64,000 bases of DNA, from the NCBI GenBank assembly GCA_047345645.1, contig JBLEFH010000002.1. The stretch is one strand, 5' to 3'. This DNA comes from JBLEFH01 sp047345645 (GTDB lineage: Bacteria > Pseudomonadota > Alphaproteobacteria > Rhodobacterales > Rhodobacteraceae). The stretch's first letter is position 1. Every line of letters starts with the position of its first letter. Shown piece by piece: positions 23,435-32,060 of this stretch. The notes under the pieces were generated by a model. The model saw only the letters and a list, made by a program, of their open reading frames with translations. It was not told the DNA's origin and ran no database searches. Made by a program: the position numbers and the translations under genes.

Positions 23435-23524
23435 TGGCGGAGACGAAGGGATTCGAACCCTCGATACCGTTTCCGGTATACTCCCTTAGCAGGGGAGCGC
23501 CTTCGACCACTCGGCCACGTCTCC
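23435..23524 (-). tRNA. tRNA-Ser (anticodon GCU)
   Basis: 90-nt class II tRNA with encoded CCA. The acceptor stem GGAGACG pairs with CGTCTCC; the anticodon stem CTCCC/GGGAG carries the loop CTGCTAA, giving anticodon GCU for AGC/AGU codons. A long variable arm (TATACCGGAAACGGTATC) confirms serine, and the T arm has TTCGAAT. It marks the change from accessory genes on the left to core genes on the right and is a typical integration site. Confidence 0.95.
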
Positions 23525-23590
23525 GCTGGCCTGTTTATGGAAAGCGGGCGGGCGGGACAAGGGGTTTTTGCCGCAATCTTGCCCGCGTTG

Positions 23591-25105
23591 TCATTCCTGC
23601 GTTTGCGCTTCCAGCGTCAGGCGGGTTTGCGGGTTGGGCAAATCTTCGATGCCGAGCGGCTCTTCGGGGCGGGCGAGGCGGTAGCGGGTGACCCAGATCA
23701 GGCGCTCTTCGGCGCGGGTGATGGCGACATAGGCGAGGCGTTGCCAGAGCGGCAGGCCCGCTTCGCTGCGGCCCGTGCGGGCGGCGGCGAAGAGGTCGGG
23801 GGCGAAGACCTGCACCTCGGGCCATTGGCTGCCTTGCGCCTTGTGGATCGTGCATGCGGCGCCGTGCAGGAACAGCGCGCCCATGCGGGCGGCGCTGGCG
23901 ATGAAGGGTTCCTCTTCGTTCGGGTGTTCGATCTGGATGATCGAGGCGGCGTTGACCCGTGGCTCTTCCGCGCCGAGGACATGAAGCTTGGCGAAACCCG
24001 GTTTGTTGCCCGCGCCGAGATAGACGACTTGCGCGCCTTTGATGAGCCCGCGCGCTTCCAGGTCGATGCGCCGTTTGCGGTGCTTCATGGGCAGTTCCAA
24101 GCCGTCGCAGATGAGCGGCTCGCCCGGCATCATCGCGTCGATGGGGATCTGGTAGGCGGTGCGAAACGCCTGAATGAGCCGCTTGCGCGTGTCGTTGCGC
24201 CAAACCAGCACGGGCGAGCGCGCCATCATCGCCGCATCGACCCGCTGCGCGATCTGGACCCGGTCGTCCTTCGCGGCGGCGGCTTCGATCTCCCGCTCGA
24301 AGGTGGCGAAATCGAGAGCGGGGTCGGACAGCATATGCGCCAGATCGAGGATCGGGTTGTCGGCGGCCTGGCGGTGGATGCGGGAGAGATGGATCTTCAG
24401 CTTGTCCGGCAGATCGTCAAAGGCCATGTCACCGGAATTGCCAACGGGGGCGAGTTGCGCCGGGTCGCCGAAGAGAACAAGCGTCGTGAAAATCTCACGC
24501 AGATCTTCAAGCTGCTTGGGGTCCAGCATCGACGCTTCATCGACGAAACCGATATCGAGCGGCTCTTCGCGGCGTTTCCAGCCGGTGATGAAATCCGACC
24601 CGCGCAAACCCGCTGCTGCCAGCGCGCCCGGCACGGAGGCATGTTCTTTGTAAAACGCCATCGCCCGGTCAAGCGCCTCGGGCGCGAGCGCGTCGGTCTC
24701 CGGGCGCGGGCTTTCCCCCATCAACCACTCGGCGATTTTCTCGTAATCGGCGTCATAGATCGGCGTGTAGAGGATGCGGTGGATCGTGGTCGCCGGCACC
24801 CCGCGATTGCGCAGCACACTGGCGGCTTTGTTGGTCGGCGCCAGCACGGCGAAGTTGCGGCTCTTGCGCGTCTTGCGACTCTCAAAATCAGGGGAGACGA
24901 TCTTCACCCCGATCTCTTTCAACGCCAGCGTGACATTGGCCAGCAGCAGCGTCTTGCCTGAACCCGCCTTGCCCAAAACCGCCAGAACGCGGGCTTTGCC
25001 GCTCGCCTCAGGCAGGATCTCCGCGCCGCCCAGATCGACGCCCGCATCCGCCAAAATCGCTTCAATCGCGTCAAATGCACGCTTCTGGTCGGTTGAGTAT
25101 TCCAT
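23591..25105 (-). CDS. RecD-like superfamily 1 DNA helicase
   Basis: 504 residues. Helicase motifs in order: Q-type start STDQKRAFDAIE, Walker A GKAGSGKT near residue 47, APTNKAASVL (Ia), DEASML (II), LFGDPAQLAPVG (III), a middle RIHRQ (IV region), TIHKAQGSQWPEV (V) and YVAITRAEERLIWV (VI). The size and the V/VI spacing match short RecD-like ATP-dependent 5'-3' helicases, without the N-terminal domains of RecD2 and without RecB/RecC neighbours. The start has no strong ribosome site in the sequence I can see but begins exactly at the conserved region. Role probably in DNA repair or recombination. Confidence 0.85.
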   Translation of the reverse strand: MEYSTDQKRAFDAIEAILADAGVDLGGAEILPEASGKARVLAVLGKAGSGKTLLLANVTLALKEIGVKIVSPDFESRKTRKSRNFAVLAPTNKAASVLRNRGVPATTIHRILYTPIYDADYEKIAEWLMGESPRPETDALAPEALDRAMAFYKEHASVPGALAAAGLRGSDFITGWKRREEPLDIGFVDEASMLDPKQLEDLREIFTTLVLFGDPAQLAPVGNSGDMAFDDLPDKLKIHLSRIHRQAADNPILDLAHMLSDPALDFATFEREIEAAAAKDDRVQIAQRVDAAMMARSPVLVWRNDTRKRLIQAFRTAYQIPIDAMMPGEPLICDGLELPMKHRKRRIDLEARGLIKGAQVVYLGAGNKPGFAKLHVLGAEEPRVNAASIIQIEHPNEEEPFIASAARMGALFLHGAACTIHKAQGSQWPEVQVFAPDLFAAARTGRSEAGLPLWQRLAYVAITRAEERLIWVTRYRLARPEEPLGIEDLPNPQTRLTLEAQTQE

Positions 25106-25158
25106 ATCCTGCCCTGATGGTTCTTATTGGCTTTTAACGAAGCAAGGGAGGGGATGCC

Positions 25159-26490
25159 ATGGGTCAGGCGCATGTGTTCGGGCGGAGTTGCCACGCGGAT
25201 TTACCGGTGATTGATCGCGGGGAGGGGGTGTATCTCTTCGATCAGGCGGGCAAGCGCTATCTCGATGCCTGCGGCGGCGCGGCGGTGTCCTGCCTCGGCC
25301 ATTCGGACCCGGATGTGAAAGCGGCCATCGCGGCGCAGATGGACAAAGTGCCGTTCGCCCATACCGGCTTTTTCACCAGCGATGAGGCGGCGCGGTTGGC
25401 GGATCTGCTCGTCGATCTCGCGCCCGGTGATTTGAGCCATGTCTATTTCGTCTCCGGCGGGTCCGAAGCGGTTGAGGCGGCGGTGAAGCTCGCGCGACAA
25501 TATGCGGTGGAGACGGGGCAGGGGCAGCGGACGAAGCTGATCGCGCGGTTGCAATCCTATCACGGCAACACGCTTGGCGCGCTGGCGGCGGGCGGCAATC
25601 TCTGGCGGCGTGAGGCGTATAATCCGCTTCTGATCGAGACGTCGCATATTCCCGCCGCCTATCCTTATCGAGGACAGGGGCCGGGCGAGAGTTTGGAGGA
25701 TTACGGCCAGCGGGTCGCGAATGCGCTGGAGGCGCAGATCGAAGCGGAAGGGCCGGAGACGGTGCTGGCCTTCCTCGCCGAGCCGGTCGTCGGTGCGACC
25801 TTGGGCGCACAGCCCGCGCCGCTGGGCTATTTCAAACGCATCCGCGAGATTTGCGACAAATATGGCGTGCTGCTGATCCTCGATGAGGTTATGTGCGGCT
25901 CCGGGCGCACGGGCAGCTTCTTCGCCCATGAGCAGGAGGGTATTTCACCCGATATCTGCACCATCGCCAAGGGCATGGGCGCGGGCTATCAGCCCGTCGG
26001 CGCGATGCTCTGCACCGGCCGGATTTTCGACGCCATCGCGAATGGCTCCGGCTTTTTCCAGCATGGGCACACTTATATTGCGCATCCGATGGCGATGGCG
26101 GCAGCGCGGGCGACGGTTGAGGCGATGGTGGAGCGCAACCTCATGCCGCAGGTGCGCCAGACCGGCGCGCGGTTCGCCGATGCACTGACGGAGCGGTTCG
26201 GTCAGCATCCCCATATCGGCGATATTCGCGGGCGCGGACTTTTCTGGGGGATGGAGTTCGTGGAAAACCGTGAGACGAAAGCGCCCTTCGATCCGGCCCG
26301 CAAGCTGAACAAAAAGGTCAAAGCCGCCGCGATGGCCGAGGGGCTGATGTGCTATCCGATGGGCGGCACGATTGACGGGCGGCAGGGGGATCACGTCCTC
26401 TTCGCGCCGCCCTATATTTTCACCGATGCGCATATCGACGAGGCGGTCGAAAAATTTGCCCGCGCGTTTGAAAGCGCTTTGGCGAAATAA
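25159..26490 (+). CDS. class III PLP-dependent aminotransferase
   Basis: 443 residues, normal for the fold-type I class III family (omega-aminotransferases). GVYLFDQAGKRYLDACGGAA at the start, YFVSGGSEAVEAAVKLARQY for phosphate binding, SYHGNT, LILDEVMCGSGRTG for the Asp that contacts the pyridine nitrogen, and TIAKGMGAGYQPVGAM with the Schiff-base Lys. The amino donor is not predictable; relatives act on diamines, beta-alanine or taurine-type compounds. GGGAGGGGATGCC precedes ATG 25159. Divergent from the helicase gene. Confidence 0.88.
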   Translation: MGQAHVFGRSCHADLPVIDRGEGVYLFDQAGKRYLDACGGAAVSCLGHSDPDVKAAIAAQMDKVPFAHTGFFTSDEAARLADLLVDLAPGDLSHVYFVSGGSEAVEAAVKLARQYAVETGQGQRTKLIARLQSYHGNTLGALAAGGNLWRREAYNPLLIETSHIPAAYPYRGQGPGESLEDYGQRVANALEAQIEAEGPETVLAFLAEPVVGATLGAQPAPLGYFKRIREICDKYGVLLILDEVMCGSGRTGSFFAHEQEGISPDICTIAKGMGAGYQPVGAMLCTGRIFDAIANGSGFFQHGHTYIAHPMAMAAARATVEAMVERNLMPQVRQTGARFADALTERFGQHPHIGDIRGRGLFWGMEFVENRETKAPFDPARKLNKKVKAAAMAEGLMCYPMGGTIDGRQGDHVLFAPPYIFTDAHIDEAVEKFARAFESALAK

Positions 26491-26571
26491 AGACGTCGTT
26501 TCATGTCACAGATAAGCGGCTCTCTTCTTTCTATTTTCGCCCAGCACTTGCCGTAGGGGCCGCGCGGGCTT

Positions 26572-27390
26572 ATGTCGCGAGCCATGTCACAAGGCTGGAT
26601 TGCGAGAATAAAGAAGCGCTTGCGCGGCGGGCCGGTGGTGCCGGTTCTGCGGCTCCATGGCGCGATTGGTGCGGGCGGGCGCTTTGGCGGCGGGATGAAT
26701 GCCGCCACCATGCTGCCGCTCATTGACCGGGCGTTTACCAAAAAGGCGAAAGCGGTCGCGCTCTCGATCAACTCGCCGGGCGGATCGCCCGCGCAAAGCT
26801 CGCTCATTGCTGCGCATATCCGCGCCAAGGCGGAAGAACGCGGCATCAAGGTCTACGGCTTCGTTGAGGATGTGGCCGCGTCGGGCGGCTACTGGCTCGC
26901 GACCGCCGCCGATGAGATTTACGCGGACCGCTCGTCGATTGTCGGCTCCATCGGCGTGATTTCGGCGGGCTTTGGATTTCAGGAATTTATCAAGAAACAC
27001 GGCATCGAGCGCCGCGTCCACACGGCGGGCGAGGACAAGTCGATGCTCGACCCATTCCGCCCCGAAAAGCCCGAAGATATCGAGCGTCTGAAAGAGTTGC
27101 AGCGCGGCATCCACCAGCATTTCATTGACCAGGTGGAGCGTCGCCGCAGCGGCCTCGCCGACGGTATCTTCACCGGCGAATTCTGGCTGGCCGAAGAGGC
27201 GCGGGACAAAGGGCTGATCGACGGGATCGGCCATCTGCGCCCGGTGATGCGGGAAGAATTTGGCGAGGATGTGCGCCTACCCATCGTCTCCGCCAAAAAA
27301 TCGCTCTTCCGCCGCCTTGGTGCGCCGAGTGCATCCGATCTTATGGGAACCTTGGAGGCGGACGCCCTGTGGTCCCGCTACGGCCTTTGA
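26572..27390 (+). CDS. sppA: S49 family peptidase (SppA-like)
   Basis: 272 residues, the length of the short single-domain signal-peptide peptidases. VALSINSPGGSPAQSSLIAA forms the substrate groove, VAASGGYWLATAADEIYADR carries the nucleophilic Ser, and GEDKSMLDPFRPEKPED the Lys of the Ser/Lys dyad. No transmembrane segment is seen, unlike E. coli SppA, so a cytoplasmic or peripheral location is likely. ATG 26572 and ATG 26584 are both possible; neither has a clear ribosome site. It degrades cleaved signal peptides or misfolded membrane proteins in related species. Confidence 0.85.
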   Translation: MSRAMSQGWIARIKKRLRGGPVVPVLRLHGAIGAGGRFGGGMNAATMLPLIDRAFTKKAKAVALSINSPGGSPAQSSLIAAHIRAKAEERGIKVYGFVEDVAASGGYWLATAADEIYADRSSIVGSIGVISAGFGFQEFIKKHGIERRVHTAGEDKSMLDPFRPEKPEDIERLKELQRGIHQHFIDQVERRRSGLADGIFTGEFWLAEEARDKGLIDGIGHLRPVMREEFGEDVRLPIVSAKKSLFRRLGAPSASDLMGTLEADALWSRYGL

Positions 27391-27391
27391 C

Positions 27392-27487
27392 ATGATGCTC
27401 AAGGCCGTCCTGATTTTCTTCGTTTTTGTGGCCCTGCTCGGCATGTTCGGCAAGCTGAAATGGCTCGACCCCAGGAGACGTAAATGA
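27392..27487 (+). CDS. 31-residue single-pass membrane peptide
   Basis: ATG 27392 opens MMLKAVLIFFVFVALLGMFG, one transmembrane helix, followed by a basic tail KLKWLDPRRRK. The last codons overlap the start of the Ca/Na exchanger gene (ATGA) and contain its GGAGACG ribosome site, so translation is coupled. It begins one base after the peptidase stop. From memory, similar mini-proteins occur in Rhodobacterales genomes; function unknown. Confidence 0.65.
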   Translation: MMLKAVLIFFVFVALLGMFGKLKWLDPRRRK

Positions 27488-28440
27488 TCCTCGACCTTGT
27501 GTATGTGGCTATCGGGCTTGGCCTGCTGGTGGTGTGCGGCGATATGCTGGTGAAGGGAGCTGTTTCGCTCTCGCTGCGGCTCGGCATCCCGGCGCTGATT
27601 GTGTCGATGACGATTGTGGCCTTCGGGACCTCTGCGCCCGAGCTGCTCGTCGCGATTCAAGCCGCGCTGGACGGCGCGCCGGATATCGCCATGGGCAATA
27701 TCGTCGGCTCCAATATCGCCAATATATTGCTAGTCTTGGGTCTGCCCGCCGCCATCGCACGGATTTCCATGAAGGATTGCGACAGCAAGGCGGATTTCCT
27801 GACCATGCTCGGCGCGACGGTCCTCTTCATCGCGCTTTCGCTCGACGGCAATGTCTCGCGGATCGACGGGATGATCATGCTGGTCCTGCTCGCCGTCAGC
27901 CTCTGGATGAGCTTCCAGAAGGCGCGCAAGGCGCGGGCGGCGGATGCGGCGGACGACGAGGATGAACTCGAAGAGGGCGATCCGTCGCTTCCGATGTCGC
28001 GCATCCTCTTTCTCATCATCGTGGGGATCATCGGCCTGCCGATTGGGGCACAACTGCTCATCACCGGCGCGCAAAGCATCGCGCTCTCCTTCGGCATTTC
28101 CGAAGCGGTGATCGGGCTGACGCTGGTGGCCTTCGGCACCTCGCTGCCGGAACTCGCGACCACGGTCAGCGCCGCGATCCGCGGTCAGGCGGCGGTGGCG
28201 CTTGGCAATGTGATCGGCTCCAACTTCTTCAACCTGATGCTGATCATGGGCCTCACCTCCGTGATCACGCCAGTGGGCGTGGGAGAGGAATTCCTGAGCC
28301 GTGATCTCTGGATCATGCTGGCCGCCGCGCTCGCGATGATCCCCTTCGTCTGGCATTGGGTGCGCCTTGGCCGCCGCTCCGGGGTTGTGCTGTCGGCGCT
28401 CTACTGCGCCTATGTGGCGCTGCTCTTGGTGGTCAAATGA
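27484..28440 (+). CDS. CaCA family calcium/sodium antiporter (YrbG-like)
   Basis: 318 residues, ten predicted helices in two inverted halves. Each half has the ion-binding repeat: VAFGTSAPELLVAIQAAL with GNIVGSNIANILLVLG (alpha-1) and VAFGTSLPELATTVSAAI with GNVIGSNFFNLMLIMG (alpha-2). An acidic cytoplasmic loop (DAADDEDELEEGD) separates them. It exports Ca2+ against Na+ or H+ across the inner membrane. The start overlaps the 31-residue membrane peptide and the stop overlaps the SDR gene, making one operon. Confidence 0.92.
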   Translation: MILDLVYVAIGLGLLVVCGDMLVKGAVSLSLRLGIPALIVSMTIVAFGTSAPELLVAIQAALDGAPDIAMGNIVGSNIANILLVLGLPAAIARISMKDCDSKADFLTMLGATVLFIALSLDGNVSRIDGMIMLVLLAVSLWMSFQKARKARAADAADDEDELEEGDPSLPMSRILFLIIVGIIGLPIGAQLLITGAQSIALSFGISEAVIGLTLVAFGTSLPELATTVSAAIRGQAAVALGNVIGSNFFNLMLIMGLTSVITPVGVGEEFLSRDLWIMLAAALAMIPFVWHWVRLGRRSGVVLSALYCAYVALLLVVK

Positions 28441-29177
28441 CCGGCGCGGCGCTGGTCACGGGCGGCGCGAAACGCATCGGCGCGGCGCTGGTGCGGGCGC
28501 TCGCGGCGCGTGGCAAGCCGGTCGCGATTCATTACAATTCGAGCGGCGATGCAGCCGAAGCGCTGGCGCGCGAAATCACCGAGGCGGGCGGCAAGGCTGT
28601 CGCCTTGCAAGGCGATCTCTTGGACCCGCAGCCGGACCTCATCGCCCGCGCTGCAGAGGCGCTTGGCCCACTTGACCTACTCGTCAACAACGCCTCGATT
28701 TTCGAATATGACCGTATCGGGACGGTGACACCCGAAAGCTGGGACCGGCATTTGGGCTCGAACCTCCGCGCGCCGCTGATGCTGACACAGGACTTCGCCG
28801 CGCAAGCGGGCGCGGGCAGCAACATCATCAACATCATCGACCAGCGCGTGCGCAAGCTGACGCCGGAATTCATGACCTATACTTTGGCGAAGTCCGCGCT
28901 CTGGACGTTGACGCAAACCGCAGCGCAGGGCCTTGCGCCGAAGATCCGCGTGAATGCGATTGGTCCGGGACCAACCCTGCAAGGCGCGCGCCAGTCGAAA
29001 GACCATTTCGATCAGCAGCAGGCGGCGACCATCCTCGGCATCGGGTCGGACCCGGAAGGCATTGTTCGCGCTATGGAATTCTTAATCGACAGTCCTTCCG
29101 TGACCGGCCAGCTTATTTGCGTCGATGGCGGTCAGCATTTAGCTTGGAAGACGCCCGATATTCTTGGCGTAGAGTAG
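28437..29177 (+). CDS. SDR of the pteridine reductase type (FolM/PTR1-like)
   Basis: 246 residues. The NADP-binding loop is TGGAKRIGAAL near residues 8-18 with an Arg in the TGxxxRxG form of pteridine reductases; NNASIF follows at the core. At the active site the usual Ser is replaced by Asp (INIIDQRVRKLTPEFM then TYTLAKSAL, with Tyr and Lys kept), as in PTR1 and FolM. That points to reduction of dihydrobiopterin or dihydromonapterin/folate. Start ATG 28437 overlaps the exchanger stop; the longer frame lies inside the exchanger. Confidence 0.82.
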   Translation: MTGAALVTGGAKRIGAALVRALAARGKPVAIHYNSSGDAAEALAREITEAGGKAVALQGDLLDPQPDLIARAAEALGPLDLLVNNASIFEYDRIGTVTPESWDRHLGSNLRAPLMLTQDFAAQAGAGSNIINIIDQRVRKLTPEFMTYTLAKSALWTLTQTAAQGLAPKIRVNAIGPGPTLQGARQSKDHFDQQQAATILGIGSDPEGIVRAMEFLIDSPSVTGQLICVDGGQHLAWKTPDILGVE

Positions 29178-29480
29178 TTTTATTCAGACATTCGCATGCT
29201 TGTCGTAAATCTGACAGAGAGTCGTCATTCGCGGCTTTCGCGACGGAATTTCAGGCAAAAAAATCAATGAAAACAAGGTTTTGAAAATATGCCTATTTTT
29301 TAGGCAAGTCATTGAACAGCCTTGATTTACTGTATATTTTCCTTTGTTAAAGCACTCGCCCACAGAGTTATCCACAGCTTTCGTGGATAGGATTCTTCTT
29401 GCTACGGCGAAACAGAAAGTGCAGCGCGGGAGCAGGCCCGATTCTGTAGCAACCGGGGACCGGAAAGGGTATCAAACCGC
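29178..29480. other. 303-bp AT-rich gap upstream of uvrC
   Basis: It contains a poly-A stretch near 29258, a 6-bp hairpin TGCCTA/TAGGCA around a T loop near 29290, an AT-rich run TTGATTTACTGTATATTTTCC near 29320-29345 and a perfect DnaA box at 29368. The sequence is clearly richer in A/T than the flanking genes. It should hold the uvrC promoter; the DnaA-type sites are treated separately. Confidence 0.6.
29368..29376 (+). promoter_or_regulatory. DnaA box
   Basis: TTATCCACA is the consensus DnaA box. A second, imperfect copy in reverse orientation (CGTGGATAG, two mismatches to TGTGGATAA) lies about seven bases on, at 29382-29390. Both are next to an AT-rich stretch and about 100 bases before uvrC. 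It may link uvrC to replication or be part of an origin-like region. Confidence 0.5.
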
Positions 29481-31361
29481 ATGAATGACGGGTTCGAAGA
29501 AGACGGCAAAACGGGCGGCGAGGGCCCGCGCGGGCATGAGGTGATCGCCTCCTATCTGCCGCGGCTGGACGACTCGCCCGGCGTGTACCGGATGCTCGAC
29601 CGTCAGGGGGATGTGCTTTACGTCGGCAAGGCGCGGAGCCTGAAAAAGCGCGTCTCCAGCTATGCGCGGCCCACGGGCCATTCCTCGCGGATCGGGCGAA
29701 TGATTTCGGCCACCGCGTCGATGATGTTTCTCACGACCCGGACGGAGACCGAGGCACTGCTTCTGGAGCAGAACCTCATCAAGCAGCTCAAGCCGCGTTA
29801 CAATGTGCTGCTGCGCGACGACAAGAGCTTCCCCTTCATCGCCGTCACCGCGCATGATTACCCGCAGGTGAAAAAGCATCGCGGCGCGCGGAAAAAGGGC
29901 GAGACCTATTTCGGGCCCTTCGCCAGCGCCGGCGCCGTGAACCGCACGCTGACGCATTTGCAGCGTGTGTTCCTGCTGAGGGATTGCTCGGACTCGATGT
30001 TTGAAAGCCGCACGCGGCCCTGCCTGCAATATCAGATCAAACGCTGCTCGGCCCCTTGCGTCGACATCATCAGCAAGGACGAGTATCAGGCGAGTGTCGC
30101 CGATGCGACGCGGTTCCTGCGCGGGCAATCGACGGAAATTCAGGAAAAACTCGCCAGCCAGATGACCGAGGCGAGCGCGGCCATGGAATATGAGCGCGCC
30201 GCCGCCCTGCGTGACCGGATCAAGGCGCTGACGCAGGTGCAGCAGGGTCAGGGGGTGAACCCGTCCAGCACGCCAGAAGCCGATGTGATCGCGCTCCATG
30301 AGGATGGCGGGCAGGCTTGTGTGCAGGTGTTTTTTATCCGTGCGCATCAGAACTGGGGCAACCGCGCCTATTTCCCGCGCACCGGGTCGGGCGCTGAAGC
30401 GCCGGAGATTCTGGAGGCGTTCATCACGCAGTTTTATGACGGACGCGAGCCGCCGGGTCAGATCCTGCTGTCGGAAATGCCCGCCAATGACGAGCTGGTC
30501 GCCGCCGCCCTCTGCGAGCGGGCGGGCCGCAAGGTGACTTTCACTGTGCCGCAGCGGGGGGAAAAGGCGGTGCTGGTCGGCGAGGCGTTGCGCAACGCGC
30601 GCGAAGCGCTGGCCCGGAAGCTCGCGGATACGGCGAGCCAGACCAAGCTGATGACGGGACTCGGCGAGGCCTTCGGCATGGAGACCCCGCCCGAGCGCGT
30701 CGAGGTGTACGACAACTCGCATATTCAGGGCAGCAACGCGGTTGGCGGGATGATCGTGGCAGGGCCGGAGGGCTTCCAGAAATCCGATTACCGCAAGTTT
30801 AACATCAAGGATGAAACCCTCACGCCGGGCGATGATTTCGGCATGATGAAAGAGGTGCTGACCCGCCGCTTCGCGCGTCTCTTGAAAGAGGACCCGGAGC
30901 GCAAATCCGGCAAGTGGCCCGATATTTGCCTCATCGACGGCGGGGAGGGGCAGCTCACCTCCGCCCATGAAGCGCTGGCCGAAGTAGGCGTCGAGGGGGT
31001 CACATTGGTGGGCGTTTCCAAGGGCTTCGACCGGGATGCGGGCAAGGAGGTCTTTCACATGAAGGGCCGCCACAGCTTTGCCCTGCCGCATCGCGACCCG
31101 GTGCTTTATTTCATCCAGCGCCTGCGCGATGAGGCGCACCGCTATGCCATCGGCGCGCACCGCACACGCCGGGCCGGGGATATGCGCAAGAACCCGCTCG
31201 ATGAAGTGCCGGGCATCGGCGCGGCGCGCAAACGGGCGCTTCTGGCGCATTTCGGGTCCGCCAAAGCGGTTTCCAACGCGAATATCGACGATTTAACAGC
31301 GGTGAGCGGGATCAGCCGCGCCATGGCCGAGACGATTTACGGGCATTTTCACCGTAGTTAA
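29481..31361 (+). CDS. uvrC: excinuclease ABC subunit C
   Basis: 626 residues, normal for UvrC, the nuclease that cuts on both sides of a UvrB-bound lesion. GIY-YIG domain at the start (DSPGVYRMLDRQGDVLYVGKA, about 31-51), UVR motif (ASAAMEYERAAALRDRIKAL) near 235, RNase H-like endonuclease domain (EVYDNSHIQGSNAVGGMIV and DICLIDGGEGQLTSA) and C-terminal helix-hairpin-helix (VPGIGAARKRALLAHFG). An upstream GGAAAGGG supports ATG 29481. It is followed by pgsA at 70 bases. Confidence 0.97.
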   Translation: MNDGFEEDGKTGGEGPRGHEVIASYLPRLDDSPGVYRMLDRQGDVLYVGKARSLKKRVSSYARPTGHSSRIGRMISATASMMFLTTRTETEALLLEQNLIKQLKPRYNVLLRDDKSFPFIAVTAHDYPQVKKHRGARKKGETYFGPFASAGAVNRTLTHLQRVFLLRDCSDSMFESRTRPCLQYQIKRCSAPCVDIISKDEYQASVADATRFLRGQSTEIQEKLASQMTEASAAMEYERAAALRDRIKALTQVQQGQGVNPSSTPEADVIALHEDGGQACVQVFFIRAHQNWGNRAYFPRTGSGAEAPEILEAFITQFYDGREPPGQILLSEMPANDELVAAALCERAGRKVTFTVPQRGEKAVLVGEALRNAREALARKLADTASQTKLMTGLGEAFGMETPPERVEVYDNSHIQGSNAVGGMIVAGPEGFQKSDYRKFNIKDETLTPGDDFGMMKEVLTRRFARLLKEDPERKSGKWPDICLIDGGEGQLTSAHEALAEVGVEGVTLVGVSKGFDRDAGKEVFHMKGRHSFALPHRDPVLYFIQRLRDEAHRYAIGAHRTRRAGDMRKNPLDEVPGIGAARKRALLAHFGSAKAVSNANIDDLTAVSGISRAMAETIYGHFHRS

Positions 31362-31430
31362 AACGCTGCGTGCGGCCTCTTTTCTCCGCCCCCAACCCGC
31401 GCTAGGCTGCGCCCGCAAAGGAGACCCGAG

Positions 31431-32060
31431 ATGCTCGCCAATTTACCGATGATCCTGACAGTTTTGCGGCTGATCGCGGCGCCGATGGTGGCGATCATTT
31501 TCGTGATTGTGCCGCCGGTCTGGGCGGGCTGGATCGCGCTCTTTCTCTTCGTCGCGGCCTCGGCAACGGATTTTCTCGACGGCTATCTGGCCCGCAAATG
31601 GCAGGTCGTCAGCCCCCTTGGCGCGATGCTCGACCCGATTGCCGACAAGGCGATGGTGATTACGGCGCTGGCGGTGGTAATGGGCTTCTCGGCGGGCAAT
31701 CCGTGGATCATCATCCCGGCGGCGTTTATCCTGCTGCGCGAAGTGTTTGTCTCTGGTCTACGCGAATTCTTGGGCGCCGATGCGGGCAAGTTGCAAGTTA
31801 CCAAACTGGCGAAATGGAAAACCACCTCGCAGATGGTGGCGATCTCGGTGCTGCTCTTCTCGATTGCGATGAACTTCACCGCGCGGGCGAAGATGGGCGG
31901 ATCGGGCAGTGTGCTCTCGCCGGATCAGGATTATCTGCGGCTGGCGACGGTGAACGGGCTTTATATGGGCGTGCTGCTGCTCAATATCGCCGCCGTGCTG
32001 ACGGTCGTGACCGGCTATGATTACTTCCGCAAAGCCAAGCCGTTCCTGAAAATCGACTGA
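31431..32060 (+). CDS. pgsA: CDP-diacylglycerol-glycerol-3-phosphate 3-phosphatidyltransferase
   Basis: 209 residues with the CDP-alcohol phosphotransferase motif: DFLDGYLAR, eight residues, then G, MLDPIADK (about 45-70), which binds Mg2+ and CDP. Helices on both sides make it an inner-membrane enzyme. It makes phosphatidylglycerophosphate for phosphatidylglycerol and cardiolipin. AAAGGAGACC precedes ATG 31431. The uvrC-pgsA order is common in proteobacteria. Confidence 0.95.
   Translation: MLANLPMILTVLRLIAAPMVAIIFVIVPPVWAGWIALFLFVAASATDFLDGYLARKWQVVSPLGAMLDPIADKAMVITALAVVMGFSAGNPWIIIPAAFILLREVFVSGLREFLGADAGKLQVTKLAKWKTTSQMVAISVLLFSIAMNFTARAKMGGSGSVLSPDQDYLRLATVNGLYMGVLLLNIAAVLTVVTGYDYFRKAKPFLKID

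Noticed and set aside
23537..24961. 474-codon frame antisense to the RecD-like helicase
   Set aside because: Shadow frame; all helicase motifs are on the other strand.
29178..29480. definite chromosomal origin
   Set aside because: Only one perfect and one weak DnaA box are present and no origin-linked genes flank it; kept as a finding only.
29472..31250. 592-codon frame antisense to uvrC
   Set aside because: No ribosome site or family pattern, and it lies fully opposite a certain gene.
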